Source: Myxococcota bacterium (lineage in GTDB: Bacteria > Myxococcota_A > Polyangia > HGW-17). From it: a stretch of DNA of 6,260 bases. Positions within the stretch are counted from its first letter, which is position 1. Every line of letters begins with the position of its first letter. Position numbers and translations under genes: made by a program. Below are positions 1 to 5,855 of the stretch, piece by piece. Location of the stretch: positions 1 to 6,260 of the forward strand of contig JAHJLU010000223.1 in NCBI GenBank assembly GCA_018821745.1, in the 5' to 3' direction. The notes under the pieces are model-generated. The model saw nothing but the letters and a program-made list of their open reading frames with translations, was not told the origin of the DNA and made no database searches.

Positions 1-242
1 GAGAGGGCCCCAAAGGCGAAGAGGGTCCCGTTGGCCAGCGCGAAGGGCAGCGCAGGGGGGAACCGACTGAACCCCGTGCCGCTCACAATGAGCGTCACCG
101 CCGAGGAGACCACGACCGTCGCGGCGGCGGTCAGCACTATGGCGGGGTTGATGTACTTGCGCTCCGCTGACATTTTGTAGAGAAAGTTCATGATGCCGTA
201 AAACAGCGTTGCGGTAAGGCTATAGATCAACCACTCGGGCAT
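1..242 (-). CDS. EamA/DMT-family transporter, N-terminal part (runs off the left edge)
   Basis: The first 80 codons of a membrane protein that continues beyond base 1. It begins MPEWLIYSLTATLFYG and goes on with a first membrane helix at about residues 4-22, a short basic stretch (KMSAERK, 23-29), a second helix at about 34-53 and the start of a third near 64. A first helix with a mid-helix Phe-Tyr-Gly, followed by a Tyr-Lys and a short charged loop, is typical of the EamA domain (PF00892) of drug/metabolite-type exporters in the inner membrane; the substrate cannot be told. The ATG at 242 is chosen because an AGGA lies six bases upstream on the minus strand. Family known from pattern memory only; a different small multi-helix transporter is the main alternative. 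Confidence 0.72.
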   Translation of the reverse strand, partial: MPEWLIYSLTATLFYGIMNFLYKMSAERKYINPAIVLTAAATVVVSSAVTLIVSGTGFSRFPPALPFALANGTLFAFGAL

Positions 243-270
243 GGGGCATCCTACCACACTATCCTCCACA

Positions 271-279
271 AGCATAACA
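271..279 (-). promoter_or_regulatory. possible extended -10 promoter of the EamA-type gene
   Basis: Reading the minus strand, TG-T-TATGCT lies about 28 bases upstream of the ATG at 242, which fits an extended -10 element with a short leader. No convincing -35 box is present 17 bases further up, so this is a weak call made from position and motif alone. Confidence 0.22.
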
Positions 280-469
280 GCGAACAACCCCACCCCGGCA
301 TCCACCCATGCACCACTCTCAACGGAGTCAGACTGAAAACCGTCGTTCCTGCGAAGGCCTCATGATCTATCACAAGTTTCAGTTGACAATCAAAGGTCAA
401 AATGGGGTTAGAGTTAAGGAAAAACGGCTCCAGTGTCAAAGGGAGTAGAGGAAACGTTTCAGTTCCTGA

Positions 470-697
470 TTCACAAGGGTTAGGATGAGACATGAGGAAC
501 TGAAAGGCATACCAGCATGGATCATTGATGAATGGGTATGGTGTTCCTGCTCGTCCCCAGGTGCGATTCCAAAACATTTGAAGAATCTGAGGGAGAAAGT
601 GAAACACTTTATTTTGCCGAAGAGAAAAAAGCGGCATTTCCCTCGGGCTGTAAAAGTTAAGATAAGTAACTTACTGAAAAAGAAGCCGAATATTTAA
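470..697 (+). pseudogene. C-terminal remnant of a DDE (IS4-like) transposase
   Basis: The frame is open from a stop at 467-469 to the TAA at 695-697; the first ATG is at 485, giving 70 residues. The last 25 residues are strongly basic and contain HFPRAVKVKISN, followed by a Lys-rich end. This matches the ending of many IS4-type transposases (a Pro-Arg-x-Val-Lys block followed by a basic tail). None of the catalytic DDE core is present in any plus-strand frame upstream, where all frames carry stops, so this is a 5'-deleted relic and not a working gene. Base composition is clearly more AT-rich than the lipoprotein genes beginning at 777. The residues before the basic tail (485-590) are not recognised. 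It could also be a chance ORF with a basic end; I judge this less likely. Confidence 0.5.
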
Positions 698-776
698 TGA
701 CAACCCTTAATCGAGCAGCATTGGGGCTAGCAAAAGAACACCCCTGTCTAGCAGAAATTTGCAGAACGACTGAAGT

Positions 777-2459
777 TTATCGTGGGAGGGCGAGGACGGG
801 GAGGGTGTCGACAGGCGCGCGCAGGAGCCGGGAGAGCCGCTTGGCGTCGATGCGGACGGGCTCCCGGCGCGCCTTGGTGCCCTCTTCGCGGATGGAGACC
901 GCGTAGCGGGTGCGGAAATAGGGCGGCACGGCCTCGCCGGCGTAGATGAAGGTCCCCAGGAAGTTGCTCCCCTGGACATTGAAGATGAAGCTGTCGCCCG
1001 CATAGTGGACCATTATGGGGCTGTAGGGGATGGAGGCGTCGTCGAGGTCCGGCGCGTTCACCGTGAGGGTCGAGCCGTCGGTGGTAAACTCCAGGGTGCC
1101 GAAGGTGTGGGGCTCGGAATAGGTGCCCGCGTACTCGGGGAGCTTCGCGGTCTCAAGGGGGTACTCCGGGGCCGTGGAGGTGGAGGGGAGGGTGGCCAGG
1201 GTCCGCACTGCGGTGACGAGGGTCTCGCTGAAGCTCAGGCCGATGCCGCTGCCGAGGATGACCACGCCCAGATCCAGCTCGGGAAAGAAGTAGAAGGCCG
1301 CCGTGAAGCCGCCGATGTTGCCGCCGTGGGCGACGAGCTTGAGATCATAGAACTCCGTGGTGTCGAGGCTGATGCCCTGCTGCAGCTGGAGTCCGTACCC
1401 GTAGGCGAGCATGTCGCCCACCTCCAGGGTGTTCACCTGGGCGCTCTGCATGGCGTCGACGTGCTCCTGGGCGAGGACCGTGGGGTCGCCGTCCCGCAAA
1501 AAGCGCTGGAACCGGGCCAGATCGAGGACCGAGGACCAGGCGTAGCCGCAGGGGCGCAGCCAGGGGTTGTCGTAGTCGTCGGGGGCCTCGATGACGGCGT
1601 TGCCCTGGGCGTCCTTGTACCAGCCGTGGGCGTAGTCCCCGTCGGCGAGGACGTCCTCGGGGTAGAAGAAGGTCCGCTCCATGCCCAGCGGGAGGAAGAC
1701 GTTGTCGGTCATGTAGGGGACGTAGTGCTCGCCGCTGCCGGTCTCGGTCAGGAGGCCCGCCACGGAGTACCCCGTGTTGGAGTAGTTGTACATGGTCCCC
1801 GGGGGAGACTGCAGGTAGGCCAGATCCTCGTAGGGGCCGAGGTAGAACGCCCTAAGGCCCGTCTCCTCGTCGTAGGGGGCCGTGGCGCTGTATTCCCAGT
1901 GGTTGTACATGGCGCCCTCGTGGGTGAGCGTGTGCCGCGCGAGGATCAGGGAGGTGGCCGTGGCGTCATTGGTGAAACCGAAGTCCGGGAGGTAGGTGGT
2001 GAGGGGCTCGGAGAGGTCGATGGCGCCCGCCTCCACCTGCTGGAGCAGCCCCGTGGCCGTGAGCATCTTGGTGACGGAGCCGACGCGGAAGAGGGTCGTT
2101 GCCGTGACCGGATCGCTGTGCGCGGGGTGTTTGACGCCCGCGCCCGTGGCGAAGGTGACCTCGCCGCCCTCGATGATTGCGATGGCGCCACCGTAGGCCG
2201 ACTGAGAAAGGACCTCCGCCGTAAAGGCCGCCTTCACCTGGTCGAAGCGGGGGTTCAGGTTGTTGATGTTCCCGTTGTTGGTGTTGTTGGTGTTGTTGAC
2301 GTTGTTGGTGTTGTTGGTGTTGTTGGTGTTGTTGACGTTGTTGGTGTTGTTGACGTTGTTCGTGTTGTTGGTGTTGCTCGTGTTGTTGCCGTCGTCGTCG
2401 TCACAGGCGACGGTGAGGAGGGCGAGAAACACCAGCAGATACCGAAGGGTGGTGCGCAT
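777..2459 (-). CDS. lipoprotein serine hydrolase, class C beta-lactamase/S12 family
   Basis: 560 residues. A 19-residue lipoprotein signal (hydrophobic 8-18, then LTVAC with Cys19) predicts an exported, lipid-anchored envelope enzyme. Next come DDDD (20-23) and a Thr/Val-Asn-Asn linker (25-67). The catalytic domain (about 73-440; PF00144) shows Ser128-x-x-Lys131, Tyr226-Ser-Asn228 and His378-Gly-Gly in order: the nucleophile/base, the second Tyr, and the HxG version of the KTG motif. The C-terminal part contains LPEYAGTYSEP and is beta-rich, like the accessory domains of many such hydrolases. The likely reaction is hydrolysis of an ester, amide or D-amino-acid peptide bond; the substrate is unknown, and drug resistance should not be assumed. 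The ATG at 2459 has AAAGGGAG five bases upstream; the frame is open further up to 3065, but that extension is Arg/Pro/Ser-rich shadow sequence. The last 30 residues are Arg-rich and end exactly where base composition drops. Confidence 0.93.
   Translation of the reverse strand: MRTTLRYLLVFLALLTVACDDDDGNNTSNTNNTNNVNNTNNVNNTNNTNNTNNVNNTNNTNNGNINNLNPRFDQVKAAFTAEVLSQSAYGGAIAIIEGGEVTFATGAGVKHPAHSDPVTATTLFRVGSVTKMLTATGLLQQVEAGAIDLSEPLTTYLPDFGFTNDATATSLILARHTLTHEGAMYNHWEYSATAPYDEETGLRAFYLGPYEDLAYLQSPPGTMYNYSNTGYSVAGLLTETGSGEHYVPYMTDNVFLPLGMERTFFYPEDVLADGDYAHGWYKDAQGNAVIEAPDDYDNPWLRPCGYAWSSVLDLARFQRFLRDGDPTVLAQEHVDAMQSAQVNTLEVGDMLAYGYGLQLQQGISLDTTEFYDLKLVAHGGNIGGFTAAFYFFPELDLGVVILGSGIGLSFSETLVTAVRTLATLPSTSTAPEYPLETAKLPEYAGTYSEPHTFGTLEFTTDGSTLTVNAPDLDDASIPYSPIMVHYAGDSFIFNVQGSNFLGTFIYAGEAVPPYFRTRYAVSIREEGTKARREPVRIDAKRLSRLLRAPVDTLPVLALPR
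2259..2387 (-). repeat. 9-base tandem repeat coding the Thr/Val-Asn-Asn linker
   Basis: About fourteen units of a 9-base repeat (plus strand GTTGTTGGT, with GAC or CGT variants in the last three bases) encode the Asn-Asn-Thr/Val tether between the lipidated Cys and the catalytic domain. The near-identical units sit in frame, so gain or loss of units would change tether length without a frameshift. The Leu/Val-rich reading of the plus strand here is a shadow. Confidence 0.9.
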
Positions 2460-2475
2460 GGAGGCTCCCTTTCTG
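2460..2475 (-). promoter_or_regulatory. ribosome binding site of the serine hydrolase
   Basis: On the minus strand AAAGGGAG ends five bases before the ATG at 2459. It decides the start: the long upstream extension of the same frame has no comparable site at its Met codons, and the ATG is followed directly by a lipoprotein signal peptide. Confidence 0.6.
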
Positions 2476-2589
2476 GCTGACGCCAATCGGTGGTGAGGAT
2501 GTTGATGGGTCATGTCGCTCTTTTGCTCTATGTAATAAGGAAGATCGCCGGCCGCTAAAGCTCGGTGGCGTGGTGCGGCACGGTGAGTG

Positions 2590-4023
2590 CTACTCGCCGC
2601 AGCCCACGGGCGTGGGGTTGGTGGGGTAGGTCTCTCGATAATAGACAATCCAGAGGTTGTAGTAGGCGTCGGCCTCGAGGGGCGGCAGCGTGTAGCTCTC
2701 GTCGTTACCGTCAACGGTCGACGTGATGGTGTGTCCGACGGTGTCGGCGTTGAAGGCAAAGTGGGCGGAAGAGGTGGTGCTGGTCTGGGTGGCGTCTTCG
2801 CTTGGGCTGAAGCTCTCGCCACCGTAGAAGGTGTCCAGGGGAGTAGGGTCGATGGTGACGGTGGCGCAGCCGATGTGAGAAGAAGAAAATTCTTCAAAAC
2901 TCCAAAAGTCCTGTCCCTTGGAGTACTGGAGCACGGTCCATATGCGCGCCTTGGCCGGGTCTGCCGTGACGCCAACCTGCTGTGCGACGCTCTCAAGGGT
3001 GCCGTTAGGCCATACGAGCAAAGTGTACCGGTCTTTTCCGGGAGTGAAATAGCTGCCGAAGGCATAGGTGACCTGCCCGTCAGAGTGGACCAGTTTCACA
3101 CCCACCTCCGACTCACCCGCGGGGACCTCCAGGCGAACGTAATGGTACACCTCGTCGGTGTACGCCACGACGGGGGTCTCGAAGGGCTGCCCCGTCGTCA
3201 CGTTCACCAGCTCGACCGCCTGGTTGAACATGGGGTTCCCATAAGCGTCCATGATGAATAATCCGAGCTCCTGGCTGCCGATGGGGCCAAAGGCCGGGTC
3301 GAGGTCGGGGGCCAGAGTTGTTAAGATGCCATTGATGGTGTTGTCGGTGGGCTCGAGCACCATCGCGAGGCGCCCATAGTAGTCGCCGTCGGCGATCGAC
3401 AGGCGCGCCCAGATGTCCGTCTCGGTGGCCGTGTCCTCGTAGCCGAGGATGATCATCTGTGCGTAGTAGTTGGCCAGGGGGTTGTAAAACTCGCTCAGGA
3501 AGCACGCGTAGTTGCACTGGGACTGGAAGTTCGCTGAGAAGTGCTCGGCGAAGGCCGTGGCGTCGGGGGCCTCGCCGGCGTTTGCCGCCTCGACGAGCCA
3601 GCGCATCTGGTCGCCGACGGCCGTGTCCGGGAGGTTGTGATCGTCGATGCAGCCCGTGGTGTCGAAGGCTTCGCAGGAGGCGCCGCAGGCGAGGGTGCCG
3701 CCGAGGAAGCCCTGGGTGACGCAGGTCTCGCTCCCGAGGACCGTCCCGTCGCAGACCTCGGCGCCTTCGATGAGGCCGTCGCCGCAGGTGGTGCACTGGG
3801 AGGTGTCGATGGCGTCGCAGGCCGCGGCGCAGGTCAGGGTGCCGCCGGAGAAGCCCTGGGTGACGCAGGTCTCGGTGCCGAAGTCCGTGGCGTCGCAGAC
3901 CTCGGTGCCACCGATGAGGCCGTCGCCACAGAAGGCGGTGTTGTTGTTGCCGTCGTCGTCGTCGCAGCCGAAGGTGAAGAGGAGGGAGAGGATCATGAAT
4001 ACGTATGGCATAGTGTTTCGCAT
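2590..4023 (-). CDS. cysteine-rich-repeat lipoprotein with possible SnoaL/cystatin-like domain
   Basis: 477 residues. A lipoprotein signal (MRNTMPYVFMILSLLFTFGC, Cys20) is followed by DDDDGNNN. Two tandem six-Cys repeats occupy 32-77 and 80-125, of the Myxococcus type (TIGR02232). Residues about 131-241 contain GDQMRWLVEAANAG and AEHFSANF, then alternating strands; this resembles the N-terminal SnoaL/cystatin-like domain (ORF_12_N, PF18042) found ahead of a beta-lactamase-like domain in ORF12 and LpqF, but it carries an extra Cys170/Cys174 pair and no hydrolase follows. Residues about 247-380 look like a beta-sandwich. Residues 382-477 (IGCATVTI...NPTPVGCGE) look like another beta domain held by terminal cysteines. 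No catalytic motif is seen, so binding or partner contact is more likely than catalysis. The ATG at 4023 has AGGA seven bases upstream. It ends 130 bases before the serine hydrolase on the same strand. Confidence 0.88.
   Translation of the reverse strand: MRNTMPYVFMILSLLFTFGCDDDDGNNNTAFCGDGLIGGTEVCDATDFGTETCVTQGFSGGTLTCAAACDAIDTSQCTTCGDGLIEGAEVCDGTVLGSETCVTQGFLGGTLACGASCEAFDTTGCIDDHNLPDTAVGDQMRWLVEAANAGEAPDATAFAEHFSANFQSQCNYACFLSEFYNPLANYYAQMIILGYEDTATETDIWARLSIADGDYYGRLAMVLEPTDNTINGILTTLAPDLDPAFGPIGSQELGLFIMDAYGNPMFNQAVELVNVTTGQPFETPVVAYTDEVYHYVRLEVPAGESEVGVKLVHSDGQVTYAFGSYFTPGKDRYTLLVWPNGTLESVAQQVGVTADPAKARIWTVLQYSKGQDFWSFEEFSSSHIGCATVTIDPTPLDTFYGGESFSPSEDATQTSTTSSAHFAFNADTVGHTITSTVDGNDESYTLPPLEADAYYNLWIVYYRETYPTNPTPVGCGE
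3649..3930 (-). repeat. two tandem copies of a cysteine-rich repeat, 144-base period
   Basis: Copy 1 covers 3793-3930 and copy 2 covers 3649-3786. Each encodes about 46 residues with six cysteines at matching positions (32, 43, 53, 65, 69, 77 and 80, 91, 101, 113, 117, 125). Long stretches are identical at the DNA level, for example across CVTQGF and the preceding Glu-Thr, so the duplication is recent or kept alike by gene conversion. Confidence 0.9.
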
Positions 4024-4082
4024 GATGATTTCCTTTTCTGGCGCTTGCCGGGTTTTGTGCCTTTTGTTTTGATACATTACCA

Positions 4083-4099
4083 CGGGCCAGTCGTGCCCG
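4083..4099 (-). other. short inverted repeat in the leader of the cysteine-rich lipoprotein
   Basis: CGGGC and GCCCG flank a seven-base gap, about 60-75 bases upstream of the ATG at 4023. It lies downstream of the candidate promoter and could be an operator half-site pair or a small leader hairpin. With only five base pairs, chance is a fair explanation. Confidence 0.2.
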
Positions 4100-4110
4100 C
4101 AAGATACATT

Positions 4111-4139
4111 TATTAAAAGATAAGAGATTGTATTCACAA
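4111..4139 (-). promoter_or_regulatory. possible promoter of the lipoprotein pair
   Basis: The AT-rich tract at about 4100-4140 stands out from the GC-rich genes. On the minus strand TTGTGA (4134-4139) and TTAATA (4111-4116) are 17 bases apart, a normal spacing, giving a leader of about 80 bases. The -10 match is poor and other registers in this tract are possible, so the region is better supported than the exact boxes. Confidence 0.25.
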
Positions 4140-4176
4140 AAAGTCATGGGGGCGCTCGCGAGTCGTAGCGCTTTGA

Positions 4177-4479
4177 TTATGCGATACTTTCCGCAAGATG
4201 GGGAAGGAACTGAAGGCCGATCGTGCGGAGATTGTGGAGCGGAGCTTTGCTCATTGCTATGAGTCTGGAAACCTCGGTCGATTGAATATTCGAGGCAGAG
4301 ATAGCAACGAGAAACGTGTTCAGATGCAAACTGCAGCCTTCAACATCGGGCTTGTCATGAAAAAGAAGTAGGTTACTGGCATTCCCAGGGCATGGAATAA
4401 TATCAGAAATCGAGGAAACAGGGCCTATTTGGGGACAAATACGCGATTTGCACCAACTATACATACAGTCCATTTCTAA
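4177..4479 (+). pseudogene. C-terminal remnant of a DDE transposase with an in-frame stop
   Basis: Open frame from a stop at 4174-4176 to TAG at 4369-4371. It contains IVERSFAHCYESGNLGRLNIRGR, here split as IVERSFAHCYESG and GRLNIRGR, and then QTAAFNIGLVMKKK. These match the last catalytic Glu region of IS4/IS5-superfamily transposases (the usual form is ERSFAHCYETGGMRR...LRG, with AFNLGL after it). After the TAG the same frame continues with TGIPRAWNN, which matches the Gly-Thr-Pro-Arg that normally follows in these proteins, up to TAA at 4477-4479. So the TAG looks like a nonsense mutation inside a homologous tail. The N-terminal two thirds, including the first two catalytic Asp, are missing. 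No terminal inverted repeats were found by eye. Confidence 0.75.
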
Positions 4480-4541
4480 GATTGAATGTGCTCTCGAAGG
4501 CGAACATTGGGTGGCTCAAATGAGTGTATTTCAACATCCTC

Positions 4542-5294
4542 CTAATAGGCCCTTCTGGCACAGCGAAACCCGGCGTAACGCACACTCTCGCCCCAGTGAA
4601 TAAAACTATGCTGATTGATATTCAATATTGGATCACCATCCCATATATATGACCCCGGTCCCCTACAGCTTTCCAGATCACTTTGTGGATCTGTGTAATA
4701 GGGGTCAAACCCGACCAGATCGGTGCCTGCATTATCAGAATACGAATCCAGGCACATCTCTTTCACATTCCCTAACGTATGAAAGAGCCCATAATAGGAG
4801 GCACCCTCAGGGGTGGAATCCACTGGCAGGTAGGTTATTCCCCCTGGATTACCGGGACAGGTGATGGCAAGGACAAGATCGCAACTTATCTCGGGGGAAT
4901 CTCCCCAGGGCCAGATTTTTTGCTCCGGGTATGGGCCTTTGGCCGCCTTTTCCCACTGGGCCTCCGTGGGGAGTGTGCGCCCACCGTCCCAGTTACAGAA
5001 GGTCAGCGCATCCGCCTTAGTAATGTGAGCAACGGGCATGTCCGCATAGTCGGGATTGTCCCAGGGGTAGAGTTCATTCTCGTCGGGTTCATTGCACACC
5101 CCTGCGTCAATACACTCTTTGTAGCGTCCATTGGAGACCTCGTATTTGTCGATGAGGTATGGGGAAAGATAGACAATCCGTTCAGGGCCATCTTCTGCAT
5201 CAGGATCCACATCAGTCGACATGACGAACGCGCCGCCTGGGATACATACTTCGTCTTTGAAATCCGGGTCACCAGTAGCTGTCGTGCCCCCCAC
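4542..5294 (-). CDS. SUMF1/FGE-sulfatase-domain protein, signal peptide lost
   Basis: 250 residues from a GTG at 5294, the only usable start in frame. The domain (PF03781) is complete: VCIPGGAFVMS (16-26), YLIDKYEVSNGRY (46-58), a Cys-Asn-Trp-Asp-Gly-Gly-Arg-Thr-Leu-Pro-Thr-Glu-x-Gln-Trp-Glu block, WPWGD, LGNVKEMCLDSY and the closing YAGFRCAR. In true formylglycine-generating enzymes an RGGS is followed by a strand carrying the copper-binding/catalytic cysteines; here it reads RGPGSYIWDG (211-220) with no such Cys, so the protein is probably a non-catalytic relative, perhaps a binding protein. Upstream codons keep the frame open to a TGA at 5367-5369 and read GDDDDARV just before the GTG, as in the lipoproteins at 2459 and 4023, but no signal peptide or ribosome binding site is present. 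The gene is probably a 5'-truncated, non-expressed former lipoprotein. Confidence 0.82.
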   Translation of the reverse strand: MGGTTATGDPDFKDEVCIPGGAFVMSTDVDPDAEDGPERIVYLSPYLIDKYEVSNGRYKECIDAGVCNEPDENELYPWDNPDYADMPVAHITKADALTFCNWDGGRTLPTEAQWEKAAKGPYPEQKIWPWGDSPEISCDLVLAITCPGNPGGITYLPVDSTPEGASYYGLFHTLGNVKEMCLDSYSDNAGTDLVGFDPYYTDPQSDLESCRGPGSYIWDGDPILNINQHSFIHWGESVRYAGFRCARRAY

Positions 5295-5305
5295 CCGTGC
5301 ATCAT

Positions 5306-5333
5306 CGTCATCCCCTCGAAGGAGGGGATCCAG
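5306..5333 (+). repeat. dispersed hairpin repeat (CGTCAT...ATCCAG type)
   Basis: ATCCCCTC and GAGGGGAT (5310-5317, 5322-5329) form a perfect eight-base-pair stem with a GAAG loop, flanked by CGTC and CCAG. This fits the very common dispersed repeat whose usual form is CGTCATTCC-(GCGAAGG)-GGAATCCAG and which translates as WIPAFAGMT; here one frame reads WIPSFEGMT. It sits exactly at the point where the SUMF1-domain gene loses its expected signal peptide. Confidence 0.65.
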
Positions 5334-5524
5334 GACTCCCCTTGGAGAATGCGGCAGCGTTGGGGTTCAGGGAGAATGCTCATGTTCAATGCACCCACAC
5401 GCGTGTATTTAACGCAGATGTGCATTCTGGATTCTGTCCCCCCACTGACAGGATCGACGGCGGACAGACGGGAAATCGCCATATTGCGTTGCACCCCTGA
5501 TCTCTCTCCCCCCTTTATTATTAT
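5334..5524. other. unassigned stretch between two truncated genes
   Basis: No gene is supported in these 191 bases. It holds a ten-base perfect palindrome, ACACGCGTGT (5397-5406), a short CTGTC/GACAG inverted repeat near 5436-5453, and a pyrimidine-rich run near 5500-5516. One minus frame is open throughout but lacks a signal peptide or a recognisable domain. The ATTCTGGATTCTGTCCCC piece at 5424-5441 reminds me of sequence flanking Y1-type (REP-associated) transposases; this is a weak recollection. Confidence 0.35.
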
Positions 5525-5539
5525 TTGATTAATGTGTTC

Positions 5540-5827
5540 ATGGAATTTCTCGACGGACCTGAGATCGCGAAGCTCAACGCGGACGAAAGGCTGGCCTGCC
5601 ACCGCAGCCTCAAGGCCTATCGTGACCGCATCAACACCGAGGAGTACGCCCGATCCGAGGGGAGGAGAGAGGGAACAGAGATGGGGATGGAGAAGGGGCG
5701 GCAAGAGGGGGTAGCCGCCAGAAACCGTGAAATAGTCGCCAATATGCTGGCCAATGGCCTTGACCGAGCCACCATCCTTGAGTTCACCGGGCTCTCCTCC
5801 TCAGAACTCTCAAGTTCGGAAGAATAG
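5540..5827 (+). pseudogene. C-terminal tail of a PD-(D/E)XK (Rpn/PDDEXK_2) nuclease-transposase
   Basis: 95 residues from the ATG at 5540; the frame is open back to 5501. It shows the usual end of this family: a helical stretch (ADERLACHRSLKAYRDRINT), a run of Glu-Gly-Arg repeats (SEGRREGTEMGMEKGRQEG) and a closing small helical motif with MLANGLDRATILEFTGLS. In full-length relatives of about 280-320 residues these follow an N-terminal PD-(D/E)XK nuclease domain, which is completely missing here. There is no ribosome binding site before any start. It converges with the minus-strand gene ending at 5856. The tail alone has no known activity, so I treat it as a relic. Confidence 0.78.
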
Positions 5828-5855
5828 ATTCAATAGGCATGACGGGATGGTGGGG

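Noticed and set aside
251..637. 128-codon minus-strand frame upstream of the EamA-type gene
   Set aside because: It is antisense to the transposase tail at its upper end. It has no recognisable domain, and its last codons overlap the leader of the gene starting at 242.
2259..2387. CRISPR-like periodic array
   Set aside because: The period is 9 bases with no spacers, and it lies in frame inside a gene as an Asn-rich linker.
1005..2480. 491-codon plus-strand frame rich in Gly and Val
   Set aside because: It is the exact opposite strand of the serine hydrolase. It has no domain, and its end is just the Val/Gly reading of the 9-base repeat.
2460..3065. 202-residue upstream extension of the serine hydrolase frame
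   Set aside because: It is Arg/Pro/Ser/Thr-rich and overlaps the real cysteine-rich lipoprotein gene. A ribosome binding site and a lipoprotein signal peptide mark the start at 2459.
3113..4147. 344-codon minus-strand frame, very rich in Arg and His
   Set aside because: It is a shifted reading of the cysteine-rich lipoprotein gene; the amino acid make-up is that of a high-GC shadow frame.
4152..4171. Inverted repeat GCGCT...AGCGC as a terminator or IS end
   Set aside because: It has only five base pairs with a ten-base loop, no T-run, and no partner at the far side of the transposase relic.
4177..4473. 98-codon minus-strand frame
   Set aside because: It is antisense to the transposase remnant, which has clear homology on the plus strand.
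5003..5704. 233-codon minus-strand frame
   Set aside because: It crosses the SUMF1-domain gene out of frame and runs antisense into the PD-(D/E)XK tail. It includes the WIPSFEGMT reading of the hairpin repeat, a known sign of a false ORF.
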